From positions 1 to 64,000 of the forward strand of contig CAWFYS010000014.1 of the NCBI GenBank assembly GCA_963820075.1: a stretch of 64,000 bases of DNA, given 5' to 3'. Numbering within the stretch: the stretch's first letter is position 1; every line of letters begins with the position of its first letter. This document shows positions 1 through 9,166 of this stretch, piece after piece. Origin of the DNA: Kumtagia sp963820075. Its GTDB lineage: Bacteria; Pseudomonadota; Alphaproteobacteria; Rhizobiales; Rhizobiaceae. The position numbers were made by a program, and so were the translations under genes. The notes under the pieces were generated by a model, which saw nothing but the letters and a program-made list of their open reading frames with translations, was not told where the DNA came from and searched no databases.

Positions 1-4
1 AAGA

Positions 5-89
5 TGGTGCCCAGGAGAGGACTCGAACCTCCACGCCTTGCGGCACACGGACCTGAACCGTGCGCGTCTACCAATTCCGCCACCTGGGC
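5..89 (-). tRNA. tRNA-Leu (anticodon CAG)
   Basis: Read on the minus strand the sequence folds as a class II tRNA. The acceptor 5' strand GCCCAGG pairs with CCTGGGC, followed by discriminator A and an encoded CCA. The D-arm region reads GGAATTGGTAGACGC, as in bacterial tRNA-Leu. The anticodon stem CACGG/CCGTG closes the loop TTCAGGT, giving anticodon CAG. A long variable arm and a GGTTCGAGTCC T-arm follow. The length of 85 nt is normal for tRNA-Leu. Confidence 0.96.
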
Positions 90-292
90 AGGTGCGCCGC
101 TGATCTAAGCGGGCAACGCGCGAGTGTCAACGCGCTTTTTCCGATTTGAAATGGCCGATATTGCCCCTGCCGAGCGTTGCCGGTCTGGCCGAACTGCTTG
201 CCGGTGGGTTGATCGCATTTGAGCCGCCGTGACCGTGCGCTGCAATGAACAGCCGGCACGTCTGCCCGCTGTTCGCGCATCGCCGGCGGTAT

Positions 293-1501
293 TCAGATGC
301 GCTCGAGGGCAATCGCTATTCCCTGGCCGACACCGATGCACATGGTCGCCAGGGCGAGCTTGCCGCCACGCTCGCGCAATTCCAGCGCGGCGGTGCCGGT
401 GATGCGGGCGCCCGACATGCCCAGCGGGTGGCCAAGCGCGATCGCACCGCCATTCGGGTTGACGTGCGGTGCGTCCTCGGCGATGCCGAGTTCGCGCAGC
501 ACGGCGATCCCCTGAGAGGCAAACGCCTCGTTGAGTTCGACCAGGTCGAAGTCGCGCGGCGAAATGCCGAGCCGGGCGCACAGTTTCCGCGTTGCCGGAA
601 CGGGACCGATACCCATGATTCTGGGCGCCACGCCAGCCGTCGCGCCGCCAAGGATGCGCGCGACCGGCGTCAGCCCGTGCTTGCGGGCCGCCGTCTCAGA
701 AGCGATGACGAGTGCGGCCGCGCCGTCGTTCACGCCGGACGCATTTCCCGCCGTAACGGTTCCCCCTTCCCGCCGAAACGGCGTCGGCAGCCGGGTCAGG
801 GCCTCCAAGGTCGTGCCTGCACGCGGATGCTCATCCTGCGACACAATGACAGGCTCGCCCTTGCGCTGCGGGATGGTCACAGGGACGATTTCCTTCGCCA
901 GCCGGCCATTGGCCTGGGCGGCCACCGCCCTGTCCTGGCTGCGAACGGCGAAATTGTCCTGGTCGGCACGCGATACGGAAAATTCCTGCGCGACGTTCTC
1001 GGCGGTCTCCGGCATGGAATCGATGCCGTATTGCTTCTTCATCAGCGGGTTGACGAAGCGCCAGCCAATCGTCGTGTCGTGAATCTCGGTCTGGCGGGAA
1101 AACGCGCTCTCGGCTTTCGGCAGCACGAACGGCGCACGGCTCATGGACTCGACGCCGCCGGCGATCATCAGTTCCGCCTCGCCTGCCTTGATGGCCCGCG
1201 CGGCGGCAATCACCGCATCCATGCCGGAGCCGCAAAGACGGTTCATGGTCGTGCCGGGGATGTCCGCGGGCAGGCCCGCCAGCAGGAGGGACATGCGCCC
1301 CACATTCCGGTTGTCCTCGCCCGCCTGGTTGGCGCAGCCATAGATCAGGTCATCGACGGCGGCCCAATCGACAGCGGGATTTCGCGCCATCAATGCCTTC
1401 AATGGAGCCGCGCCAAGATCGTCCGTGCGCACGCAAGCCAGCGTGCCGCCAAACCTGCCGATCGGTGTGCGGATGTAGTCGCAAATATAGGCCTCGGCCA
1501 T
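293..1501 (-). CDS. pcaF: 3-oxoadipyl-CoA thiolase
   Basis: A 402-residue thiolase, the usual family length. It probably cleaves 3-oxoadipyl-CoA to succinyl-CoA and acetyl-CoA, the last step of the beta-ketoadipate pathway, in the cytosol. The nucleophile Cys90 lies in NRLCGSGMDA, His358 in ALGHPLG, and the second catalytic cysteine Cys388 in MCIGVGQG. The start MAEAYICDYIRTPIG is typical of PcaF. The substrate call rests on overall similarity to PcaF and on a pcaD-like gene nearby; another acyl-CoA thiolase remains possible. No pcaI/pcaJ is visible and the gene points towards the window edge. Confidence 0.88.
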   Translation of the reverse strand: MAEAYICDYIRTPIGRFGGTLACVRTDDLGAAPLKALMARNPAVDWAAVDDLIYGCANQAGEDNRNVGRMSLLLAGLPADIPGTTMNRLCGSGMDAVIAAARAIKAGEAELMIAGGVESMSRAPFVLPKAESAFSRQTEIHDTTIGWRFVNPLMKKQYGIDSMPETAENVAQEFSVSRADQDNFAVRSQDRAVAAQANGRLAKEIVPVTIPQRKGEPVIVSQDEHPRAGTTLEALTRLPTPFRREGGTVTAGNASGVNDGAAALVIASETAARKHGLTPVARILGGATAGVAPRIMGIGPVPATRKLCARLGISPRDFDLVELNEAFASQGIAVLRELGIAEDAPHVNPNGGAIALGHPLGMSGARITGTAALELRERGGKLALATMCIGVGQGIAIALERI

Positions 1502-2229
1502 CCCTTGATCCTCTCCCGGCGGCTTTCATGCAGCCTTCACGAGCGTCGGTGCGAGCCTTGAGGCCCCCGGCGGCGCCCGCGATTCCTTGGAGCAAGTTGC
1601 AGGCGGCAGCGTCTTGTCAAGATGCGGGCGCATCTTCAAGGCAGCGGACTTGCGCCAGCGCCACGCCAATCACCCTCGGCCACCGGCTTGCGCCGCCGGT
1701 TCCGACCCAATTCCCTGCGTCTCGCGATTTAATGCATGGGCACGCTTCATCCTCGCCACGCCCTGCTTCGCAGTCTGGCCGTTGAGAAACTGTCGGGAAG
1801 CGGGGCGCAAGGCCGAGCCTTCCTGAAATTGTTATACGTGGCGCGGTTTCTCGCGCCCCGCCGGCTGCTGCGCCACATTCGGCCGATCACACGGTCTCGC
1901 AACGAGTTAGGGCCCAAGGCTCCATATTCGCCTCGAAGCTGTCCGCGCGGTTCTCCGCATCCCGACCCGCGAACATTCGCGTTCGCCACGGGACGCCGGC
2001 CTGTCGGGCGCCCACGGGCGGCAGGGCTACCGCAGCCCTGCCAAACCGAGGCACCGCCGCCCTCACCGATACCCGGTGCGCACCGGTTTCCCGCAAGGGC
2101 AGTGGCGGCAAGTATGAGGCAGGCGAAGCGGGAGGGGATAGAAATGAAAAAATTTCCCGCAACCGCCCCGCCCGCCAGGGGGCAAAACCGGTCCGGAAAA
2201 GAAAACGATCCACGTGTCGTGTACTGTGG
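1502..2229. other. Long intergenic region without a recognisable gene
   Basis: About 730 bp between pcaF and the pcaD terminus. Open frames exist on both strands (for example 1747-2244 minus), but their products are rich in Arg, Pro and Gly and match no family I recognise. The part next to 1501 must hold the pcaF promoter. A partial interspersed repeat begins at 2230. I see no RNA gene or terminator that I can support. Confidence 0.5.
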
Positions 2230-2256
2230 GGCGAAGCCACGCAAGTCTGCTTAGCG
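2230..2256 (+). repeat. Half copy of the CTAAGCAG/CTGCTTAG interspersed repeat
   Basis: Matches only the distal hairpin half of the roughly 105-bp family (GCGAAGCCACGCAAGTCTGC then TTAGC). It ends six bases before the pcaD stop codon. The full copy at 3085-3192 lies on the other side of pcaD in the same orientation. Confidence 0.75.
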
Positions 2257-2261
2257 CGGCT

Positions 2262-3074
2262 TCAGTTGTGAGGCGCCGTCCCCGCCATGACGCCGCCGAC
2301 AAAGCCGCGGATCAGCGCCGCAAGCCTGTCCGGCTGCTCGACGCAAGGGATGTGTCCCGCCCCGGCGATGATCTCGAAGCGGGCCCCTGGAATAAGGTCG
2401 GCCATGGACCTGACCAAGTCCGGCGGCGTCGACCCATCGCGCTCACCGACGACGCAGAGTGTCGGCACGGCAATCGACCCGGCCGCGCGCGTGAAATCCG
2501 CATCGCGGATGGCCGCGCAGACCGCCTGGTAGCCGGCGGGCGACTGCCGCACGAGCATGGTTCTGTAACCCGCGAGTTCGTCGGCGCGTTCCTTGTGGAA
2601 CTCCGGCGTGAACCATTTTTCCATGACACCATCGGCGAAGCTGTCGATGCCGGCCTTGCCGGCGGCGTCGATGCGCCCGTTCCATATCTCCGGCGTGCCG
2701 ATCTTGTGGGCGGTATCGCACAGGATCATCGCCTCGATCAGGTCAGGCCGCGACGCGTAGAGACCTTGCGCGATCAATCCCCCGACGGACAGTCCGCACA
2801 GGATCGCGCGCTTGACGCGGAGGTGATCGAGCAGGCCGGCGAGGTCCGCCACATGCGTGGCAATGGTCGGAGCCGCATCGCCAAGTTCCGAAAGTCCGTG
2901 CCCTCGCTTGTCATAGGCGACCATGGCGAAATCACCGGCCAGCCGCGTGGTCAGGCCGGTCCAGATGCGAAAATCGGTGCCCAGCGAGTTGGCGAAGACC
3001 AGGGTCGGCCTGCCGGCCGGCGCCGCGATAAACCGGTAGTGCAGCGTCACACCATTGATGCGGACAAATTCCAT
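2262..3074 (-). CDS. pcaD: 3-oxoadipate enol-lactonase (alpha/beta hydrolase)
   Basis: A 270-residue alpha/beta hydrolase that probably opens 3-oxoadipate enol-lactone to 3-oxoadipate in the cytosol. The N-terminus MEFVRINGVTLHYRF is typical. The nucleophile elbow is GLSVGG, and the C-terminal catalytic histidine lies in GAGHIPCVEQPDRL. I chose the ATG at 3074. An upstream in-frame start at 3176 would add residues encoded by the interspersed repeat and is unlikely. The same-strand pcaF supports the pathway, but 760 bp separate them, so a shared operon is not evident. Related lactonases or esterases cannot be excluded. Confidence 0.83.
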   Translation of the reverse strand: MEFVRINGVTLHYRFIAAPAGRPTLVFANSLGTDFRIWTGLTTRLAGDFAMVAYDKRGHGLSELGDAAPTIATHVADLAGLLDHLRVKRAILCGLSVGGLIAQGLYASRPDLIEAMILCDTAHKIGTPEIWNGRIDAAGKAGIDSFADGVMEKWFTPEFHKERADELAGYRTMLVRQSPAGYQAVCAAIRDADFTRAAGSIAVPTLCVVGERDGSTPPDLVRSMADLIPGARFEIIAGAGHIPCVEQPDRLAALIRGFVGGVMAGTAPHN

Positions 3075-3084
3075 GGCTGTCTCC

Positions 3085-3192
3085 CTAAGCAGGTTTCGGA
3101 AAAGTGTCCCATGGTTTTCCGACAGAAACCTGCGACAAAACAAGAGGCTAGGCGGGCGAAGCGTGGGCGAAGCCACGCAAGTCTGCTTAGCG
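3085..3192 (+). repeat. Interspersed palindromic repeat, full copy (A)
   Basis: About 105 bp bounded by CTAAGCAG and CTGCTTAG. It contains two hairpins: GCAGGTTTC pairing with GAAACCTGC, and GCGTGG pairing with CCACGC around GCGAAG. The same unit recurs at 20978-21083 (+), 28594-28698 (-), 30133-30238 (-) and, degenerate, at 31504-31599 (+). This copy sits directly upstream of pcaD. Confidence 0.9.
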
Positions 3193-3437
3193 CGAACAAT
3201 GGCGCGCCTTCATGAATACCTCGTGGTGCGCCTTTAGCGTAGCTTCTATGTTGCGCGGGCCATCCGTCGCCCATTTCGACCCGGCCGTTGCGATGGTCTT
3301 CGCGCTCCGCCGCAAACTCCTTTCTTGACCGCAGTGACTGGACGGTTGACGGTTTGACGCAGCGCAAGGCCGATCGGACTGGGACGGGCTATTTGATTGG
3401 CAGCGCGGAATTTCCGCTCGGTTCCAGGAGGCTCACC

Positions 3438-4274
3438 ATGCCATTCAAAACGCTTCTCACCGTAACCGGCCCTGACTATGGCGATGGCGACCTAAAGCTC
3501 GCCGCTGCCCTGTGCGGCGAAATCGGTGCGCATCTGTCGGTGCTGGTCGTCCAGATGGCGCCGCCGCCGCCGGTGGGCGAATTCGCGGCGATGATGTCCG
3601 ACGCATGGATGGAAGAACGCCAGGAAGAAACCCGGCGGCTCCACGCACGCAGCAAGGCGGTCTCGGCCCTGCTGGCCGCCGGCCCGGTTTCGGCGGATGT
3701 GTCCCCCGAGCTTCCGGAACTGGCCTGGGCGGACGAGGCGATCGGCCGGCGCGGGCGTTATGCCGACATAACCTTCGTCGGCCCGGAAGCGCTGCGGGGC
3801 GAGACGCTCAAGGAGAAGGTTTTCGAGGGCGCGCTCTTCTCCTCGGGCAAGCCGATGCTGCTGGTGCCCGAGGGCGCCAGGCCTACCTTGCGGCCCAGGC
3901 GCGTGATGGTGGCATGGGACGCGCGCATCGAAGTATCCCGGGCGGTCCGCGAAGCGCTCGACCTGCTTGTCTCGGCCGACGAGGTGCGGCTCGCTCTTGT
4001 CGATCCCGTCGAGGGCGAAAACGCCCACGGCGCGGAACCGGGCGCCGACGCGGCCGCCTACCTTGCGCGTCATGGCGTGAAGGTGGCGGTCGACCGGCTT
4101 CCCGGCGGTGGCCTTGGCGTGGCCTCGGTTCTTCGCCGCCATGCCGTCGACTGCGCCGCCGACATGCTGGTCATGGGCGCGTACGGGCATTCGCGGCTGC
4201 GCGAAAGGATCTTCGGCGGGGTCACGAAGTCCTTGCTCGACGAACCCCCGCTTCCGCTCTTCATGGCGCGCTGA
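3438..4274 (+). CDS. Universal stress protein family protein (tandem UspA domains)
   Basis: A 278-residue cytosolic protein with two UspA-like halves. The N-terminal half starts MPFKTLLTVTGPD. The C-terminal half (from about residue 155, RVMVAWDARIE) ends with MGAYGHSRLRERIFGGVTKS, which fits the ATP-binding G-2x-G-9x-G(S/T) signature of UspA proteins. The ATG at 3438 is preceded by CCAGGAGG at good spacing. It stands alone between unrelated neighbours, so its stress signal is unknown. Confidence 0.88.
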   Translation: MPFKTLLTVTGPDYGDGDLKLAAALCGEIGAHLSVLVVQMAPPPPVGEFAAMMSDAWMEERQEETRRLHARSKAVSALLAAGPVSADVSPELPELAWADEAIGRRGRYADITFVGPEALRGETLKEKVFEGALFSSGKPMLLVPEGARPTLRPRRVMVAWDARIEVSRAVREALDLLVSADEVRLALVDPVEGENAHGAEPGADAAAYLARHGVKVAVDRLPGGGLGVASVLRRHAVDCAADMLVMGAYGHSRLRERIFGGVTKSLLDEPPLPLFMAR

Positions 4275-4344
4275 TCCCGGCATCAGCCTGCCGTCGGCGG
4301 GCACCGGCCGGCGAAACGGTCGGCCGGCAAGCGGCGTCCGCAGA

Positions 4345-4616
4345 TAGAGCATTTCCGGTGAATACTGGATCACTCTGCCGGAGGCCATTTGGCTCAAGGT
4401 CGAGGGTTTCGGTGAAGGTCGTGGTGGCGCCACGGCCGAGCCGGAACCCGAAGGATTTGAGCCAAACGGACCCGGCCCGAAGGGTTTGCCGCTGGCGGGC
4501 GCCCGCGGCGTCAGGCGGACTTGGCCGTGCCACCAGCACGACCTGCGCCGCCTTCCTAGCGGATCGCCTCGCCATCGGCGAAACAGAGCGATTCAGTATT
4601 CACCGGAAATGCTCTA
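4345..4616. repeat. MITE-like element with 33-bp terminal inverted repeats
   Basis: The left end (4345-4377) begins TAGAGCATTTCCGGTGAATA and the right end (4584-4616) is its reverse complement, with two mismatches over 33 bp. An inner pair, TTTGGCTCAA at 4388-4397 and TTGAGCCAAA at 4457-4466, is also inverted. The roughly 270-bp unit has no ORF of its own. It fills the space between the usp and capD-like genes, whose 3' ends face each other. Confidence 0.72.
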
Positions 4617-4632
4617 GCCATGGCGTGATGCT

Positions 4633-6612
4633 TCAGGCGGAGCCGTCCTGCTTGGCCGGGAGCACGATCGGCGCTTCCGGTTTGGCCGGCGGCGCGGAGC
4701 CGGCCGGCTCGTCGAAGAGGCCGCCCCGGTATTCCGGCACCAGATGCGACAGGAGTTCGACCGCCCGCCTTGCGTCCTCACGGTCGGCCGCCGTCTTGAT
4801 GCCGCTCAGCGTGCGATGCAGGAACGCCTTGTCGATGACGCGCGGCGCGGCGACGAAATAGCCTTCCTCTGTCTGTTCGTGCTGCACCTCCGATGGGTCG
4901 AAGAGTTCCTCGTAGAGCTTTTCGCCGGGCCTCAGCCCGGTGAAGACGATGTCTATGTCGATGCGCGGCTTGTAGCCGGCGAGTTGGATCATGCGCTCGG
5001 CAAGGTCGACGATGCGGATCGGCTTGCCCATGTCGAGCACCATGATCTTGCCGCGCTCCGCCTGGCGCGCCAGCGCATGCGCCGAGGCGTTGAGGACCAG
5101 CCGCACCGCCTCCGGAATCGTCATGAAATAGCGCACGATGTCGGGATGCGTCACCGTCACCGGGCCGCCGGCGGCGATCTGCTCCCGGAAGAGCGGCACG
5201 ACCGATCCGTTCGAGCCGAGCACATTGCCGAAGCGGACGGTCTTGAACCGCGTCTTTTGCGAGATCATGTCGAGCGCCTGGCAGTAGGCCTCCGCGGCGC
5301 GCTTGGTGGCGCCCATGATGTTGGTCGGATTGACCGCCTTGTCGGTCGAGATCATCACGAAGGCCGTGGCCTCGTTGGCGATCGCCGCGTCGGCGACATT
5401 GCGCGTGCCGAGCACATTGGTCTTGATCGCCTCCAGCGGATTGGCCTCGACCAGCGGCACGTGCTTCAGCGCCGCCGCGTGGAACACGGCGTCCGGCCGG
5501 TATTGCGCCAACACCGCCTCGACCCGGTTGCGGTCGCGCACATTCATCAGCAGCGTGACGATTTCCAGATCGGGATGCGCGTCGCGCAACTCGTTGTCGA
5601 GCAGGAAGGCGAGATATTCCGAACTGTCGGTGAGGATCAGCCGGCGCGGACGGAAGGTCGCGATCTGCCGGCAGAGTTCGGATCCGATCGACCCGCCGGC
5701 ACCTGTCGCCAGCACGGTCCTGCCCTCGATGAGGTCGGCCACCTGGCCGAAATCCGCGTCGATCTCCGGCCGGCCGAGCAGGTCGCCGAGTTCGATCGGT
5801 TTCGGCTCGATGAAGGTGCTCGATGTCACGGCGGAGGTCGCGGTGAGGTTGGGCAGCCGGGTGACCTTCAGTCCGGCGGCCGTCGCCGCCTCGACGATCT
5901 CGCTGAGCCGCGTGCGGTCGACATTGCTTTCGGCAACGACAAGCTCGGAGATCGGCAGGTCGCGGGCGCGGAACCGCGCGGCCACCTGATCGAGATGCTT
6001 GAGCCGGCCGTAGACCTTCACGCCTTGAATCGAGCGCGCGCCGCTGAGGCCGACATCATCGAGAATGCCCGAAATGATGAAACTCTTGGTGCCGGCGCGG
6101 CGCGCCATGCGAATGAAACTCTCGGCTTCCGCCGTCAGCCCGAGGACCAGTACCCGGCGCAGGCCGGCATTGTGGCGGCTGGCGAAGCCATCGAGGGACC
6201 AGCTGCCCTCCGCCGCATAGCGAAAGGCGATGCGGGTCGCGGCCAGACCGCCGACAAGAAAGACAAGGGTGAGCACCGGGACGCTGCGCGGGACGTTCTC
6301 GCCGCGCGACACGAGGAATGCCGCGACAGTGTAGAAGACCACGGCGAAGACGGACGCCTTGATCAGCGCCGCAAGGTCCGGAATCGAAACGTAACGCCAG
6401 GAGCCGCGTGTGACGCCGAAGAGATGGAACGCGAGCGCGCATATGGCGACGAAGGCCGCGATCTTGTCCTCTATGCCGGGCACCCAGCGCATGCGTTCGA
6501 AGCCGAAGACCACCGAATAGGAAGCAATGAACGCCGCAGCCGCCACCCCGAGGTCGAGCACGATGCTCGCCAGTCGATAGAGCGTCCCCCGGTATCGCGC
6601 GTAGAGGGTCAT
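4633..6612 (-). CDS. CapD/WbpM-type nucleoside-diphosphate-sugar epimerase/dehydratase, membrane-bound
   Basis: A 659-residue polysaccharide-biosynthesis protein. The N-terminus has four predicted membrane segments within about residues 10-125 (LDLGVAAAAFIASYSVVFGF is the first). A Rossmann domain of unknown ligand follows (about 150-270). The C-terminal SDR domain holds the NAD(P) motif TGAGGSIGSELCRQ and the catalytic stretch STDKAVNPTNIMGATKR. Relatives (WbpM, CapD, PglF) act on UDP-GlcNAc as C4/C6 dehydratases at the inner membrane for O-antigen or capsule sugars; the exact substrate cannot be read here. No glycosyltransferases lie nearby. Confidence 0.9.
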   Translation of the reverse strand: MTLYARYRGTLYRLASIVLDLGVAAAAFIASYSVVFGFERMRWVPGIEDKIAAFVAICALAFHLFGVTRGSWRYVSIPDLAALIKASVFAVVFYTVAAFLVSRGENVPRSVPVLTLVFLVGGLAATRIAFRYAAEGSWSLDGFASRHNAGLRRVLVLGLTAEAESFIRMARRAGTKSFIISGILDDVGLSGARSIQGVKVYGRLKHLDQVAARFRARDLPISELVVAESNVDRTRLSEIVEAATAAGLKVTRLPNLTATSAVTSSTFIEPKPIELGDLLGRPEIDADFGQVADLIEGRTVLATGAGGSIGSELCRQIATFRPRRLILTDSSEYLAFLLDNELRDAHPDLEIVTLLMNVRDRNRVEAVLAQYRPDAVFHAAALKHVPLVEANPLEAIKTNVLGTRNVADAAIANEATAFVMISTDKAVNPTNIMGATKRAAEAYCQALDMISQKTRFKTVRFGNVLGSNGSVVPLFREQIAAGGPVTVTHPDIVRYFMTIPEAVRLVLNASAHALARQAERGKIMVLDMGKPIRIVDLAERMIQLAGYKPRIDIDIVFTGLRPGEKLYEELFDPSEVQHEQTEEGYFVAAPRVIDKAFLHRTLSGIKTAADREDARRAVELLSHLVPEYRGGLFDEPAGSAPPAKPEAPIVLPAKQDGSA

Positions 6613-6816
6613 TTCGCCGATCCGTTGCTGGTCCGTGCATTCCGGGGCATGGCGTGGATCAAATGGCGGTCCTGCTCGAAGCTGTTCCGGGGAACGAATC
6701 CGTCAAGGCCATGGTTCACCTTGCGCTGCAATACACTTTGTCGAACAGCCAGGCAATGCGGCGTGATTGAACCTTGCGATTGGCTTGTAGCCAACTTGCG
6801 GTCGCTGCCGGGCGAA

Positions 6817-7299
6817 TCAACCGGTGAAACGGTACATGAAGTAGCGGTCGGCTGGAACACTGTCGGGAAGAGGCTGCGGGGCGAGTCCAGGGTGGTCGAG
6901 CGGCAGGCCGGAAACGGCGATCCCGCCTTTCCGCAGCAGCGACGCGACCAGCGCCGGCAGCCATGTGAGCGTCTGCCGGTCGAGATCGTCCCGGCCGGTT
7001 CCGATGTCGGCATGGACGAGCGCGGCGCCAGTGCCGGCGAAGCGGACGGCGGTCGACCGTATGTCACCCAGCACGAGGTCGCCGTCCTGCGGCGTGGAAC
7101 TGGGATGGGACATCGCCGCCCGGTCGAAGGCGACGATCCGGCGGCCGGGCAGCCGTTCACGGATGTGGTCGTAGGTGCGGCCTCCGCCGAGCCCGATTTC
7201 GAGGATCAGGCCGTCCATGCCGGCGACTTCGGCGCAGGCGAGATCGAGCAGCGTGCGCTGCGCCGTCATGCGGCGAATGAAGCTGTCGAGGCGGCTCAT
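6817..7299 (-). CDS. Class I SAM-dependent methyltransferase
   Basis: A 160-residue protein with SAM-binding motif I at about residues 30-42 (LILEIGLGGGRTYDHI), an acidic motif II nearby (VAFDRA) and a later ADIGTG segment. It is a compact single-domain Rossmann methyltransferase. The substrate is not apparent. The C-terminus ends in RYFMYRFTG. It lies between the capD-like gene and the D,D-carboxypeptidase on the same strand, with gaps of about 200 and 60 bp, so co-transcription with the latter is possible. Confidence 0.75.
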   Translation of the reverse strand: MSRLDSFIRRMTAQRTLLDLACAEVAGMDGLILEIGLGGGRTYDHIRERLPGRRIVAFDRAAMSHPSSTPQDGDLVLGDIRSTAVRFAGTGAALVHADIGTGRDDLDRQTLTWLPALVASLLRKGGIAVSGLPLDHPGLAPQPLPDSVPADRYFMYRFTG

Positions 7300-7362
7300 C
7301 GGCTGCAGCTCCAGTGAGAGGATGCGCGGCGCGCGGTTGCCTGCCGGCAGGCAGCGTCGCCC

Positions 7363-8223
7363 TCAGACGCCGGCCCGCCGCGCCCGCGGCAAATAGCGAT
7401 CGATCAGTTCCTCGACATGCGCGTTGCGGGATTTCGCCGTGTCGCCGCCCATCACGACGACGATCAGCCTGCGCCCGCCGCGGCCGACCGAAGTGCAGAT
7501 GTTGTAGCCGGACGCACGGATATAGCCGGTCTTGATGCCGTCCACCCCGGCGACGCTTTTCAGGAGTTCATTGTGCCCGCGTATCGTGCGGCCGCTGAAC
7601 GAGAAGCTTTGACTTGAGAAATAGGCGAACTGCGCCGGGAAGCGCTTTCTGAGCGACATGCCGAGCAGCGCCATGTCGCGCGCGGTCGTGCTTTGTCCGG
7701 CCTCCGGCAGGCCGGAAGCGTTGCGGAAGGTCGTGTCGCGCATCCCGATCGACCTGGCCTTGGCCGTCATCATTTGCGCGAACTCTTGCTCCGTGCCGCC
7801 GAGATACTCCGCGACCGCCACCGCCACGTCGTTCGCCGATTTGATGACGAGCGCGAGGATGGCCGATTCGGCATCGATCGACTGGCCGGGCTTGAAACCC
7901 ATCTTTGTCGGCGGCTGCCGCGCCGCGTTGGCCGAAACGGGTATCTGCGTCTCCCGGCTGACGCGGCCGGATTCCATCGCGTCGAACAGCATGTAGAGCG
8001 TCATCATCTTGGCCAGCGACGCGGGATAGCGCGGCGCGCCGGAGTCGACCTCGTAAAGGACGCCGCCCGTGTTGCCGTCGATGACGATGGATGCGTATTT
8101 CAGCGAGTCCGGGCGCGACGGCGGGGTCAGATGCAGCGTATCGGTCGTCGAGCATGCGGCGAGCGCCGTCAGCATCACGAGAACCATCGCTGCGGCACGC
8201 AGCGGTGCGAGGATCGACATCAT
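7363..8223 (-). CDS. D-alanyl-D-alanine carboxypeptidase, lipoprotein (PBP5/6 family, S11)
   Basis: A 286-residue penicillin-binding protein trimming D-Ala from peptidoglycan pentapeptides. All three serine active-site motifs are present: SLAK in YPASLAKMM, SAN in IKSANDVA, and KTG in GIKTGYIRAS. The N-terminus MMSILAPLRAAAMVLVMLTA leads into LAAC, a lipobox, so the mature protein is probably a periplasmic lipoprotein. The start at 8223 was chosen because the signal peptide begins there; an upstream in-frame start at 8379 adds an unlikely 52-residue leader. It lacks the long C-terminal anchor region of E. coli DacA. Confidence 0.9.
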   Translation of the reverse strand: MMSILAPLRAAAMVLVMLTALAACSTTDTLHLTPPSRPDSLKYASIVIDGNTGGVLYEVDSGAPRYPASLAKMMTLYMLFDAMESGRVSRETQIPVSANAARQPPTKMGFKPGQSIDAESAILALVIKSANDVAVAVAEYLGGTEQEFAQMMTAKARSIGMRDTTFRNASGLPEAGQSTTARDMALLGMSLRKRFPAQFAYFSSQSFSFSGRTIRGHNELLKSVAGVDGIKTGYIRASGYNICTSVGRGGRRLIVVVMGGDTAKSRNAHVEELIDRYLPRARRAGV

Positions 8224-8448
8224 GCCTGCCTGCCTGAAACCAAGTGCCGTCCCCTGCCGTCCGACCCATTGCCGAGCAGCCGGCCGGACGCTACCCCAGT
8301 TCGCGCCGGTCCCGCAACGGCGGAGCGTGTCGATATTCCGCATCGAGCGGTCCATGGTGGAAATTGGCAAGCCGTTCATTCTGGTTTATGTCCTTGCGGC
8401 ACAGGCGGGGGTCAAGGGCCTGTTGACTGAACCTGAACGGAGGTCGGC

Positions 8449-9084
8449 ATGTCGGAAATCGCCACGCTCGCCGCGACGATCTTCAAGCGGGCCGGCAAGC
8501 ACAAGCGTTTTGTCGTCGCGCTTGCCGGGCCGCCCGGCTCCGGCAAGTCGACGCTCGCGAAATCCTTGAGCGGTCTGCTCCCGGAAGGCAGTGCCGTCGT
8601 CGTGCCGATGGACGGGTTCCATTTCGACGATGTCGTGCTCGAAGCGCGCGGCCTGCGCGCGCGGAAGGGAGCCCCCGAAACCTTCGATTTTCATGGCTTC
8701 GAGGCGCTGCTCAAGCGCATACGCGCCAATGAGTCGGAAGTCGCCATTCCGGTCTTTGACCGGACGGTCGAGCTGTCGCGGGCGGGCGCCGCCATCATCG
8801 GCCAACACGTAAAGTTCGTGTTGGTCGAGGGCAATTATCTTCTGCTTGACGAGGAGCCGTGGAGCAGGCTCGGGCCGCTGTTCGATTTCACGGTCTATGT
8901 CGATACCTCCCGCGACGAACTCGACCGTCGCCTGATGCGGCGCTGGGACCGGCACGGAAAGACCAGGGCCGAAGCACGCGCCTGGATCGCAAGCAACGAC
9001 ATGCCGAACATAGATCGCGTTCTGGCGCGCCGGCGCCCGGCCGATCTCGTGATCCCTTCCAGGAGCGAGGAGGGTCTGACCTGA
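8449..9084 (+). CDS. P-loop kinase of the pantothenate/uridine-kinase-like family (FrcK/YggC type)
   Basis: A 211-residue nucleoside/sugar-kinase-like ATPase. The Walker A motif is GPPGSGKST at about residues 29-37. PMDGFHFDD and FVLVEGNYLL follow, typical of PanK/uridine-kinase-like proteins. FDFTVYVDTSRDELDRRLMRRWDRHGK matches the lid region. Rhizobial FrcK proteins of this type accompany fructose transporters, but no sugar transporter is adjacent, so the substrate is open. It is divergent from the carboxypeptidase gene. Confidence 0.8.
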   Translation: MSEIATLAATIFKRAGKHKRFVVALAGPPGSGKSTLAKSLSGLLPEGSAVVVPMDGFHFDDVVLEARGLRARKGAPETFDFHGFEALLKRIRANESEVAIPVFDRTVELSRAGAAIIGQHVKFVLVEGNYLLLDEEPWSRLGPLFDFTVYVDTSRDELDRRLMRRWDRHGKTRAEARAWIASNDMPNIDRVLARRRPADLVIPSRSEEGLT

Positions 9085-9166
9085 AACCCGGCCAAGTTCC
9101 GCCGGCGGCTGGAACCGAAAGCCGTGACGGACATTAAGCGCAACACGTCTATCCGGAGGTTTTGTC

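Noticed and set aside
5..89. Integration site of a genomic island at tRNA-Leu
   Set aside because: No integrase gene and no direct repeat of the tRNA 3' end were seen within the window.
1747..2244. Possible minus-strand gene with a hydrophobic stretch (FFISIPSRFACLILAATALA)
   Set aside because: The hydrophobic part could mimic a signal peptide, but the remaining sequence is Gly/Arg-rich with no domain, and no convincing start or ribosome-binding site is present.
4744..7317. Long open frame of 857 codons on the plus strand
   Set aside because: It lies antisense to the capD-like gene and the methyltransferase and has a low-complexity Arg/Asp/Gly/His composition without domains; a GC-rich shadow frame.
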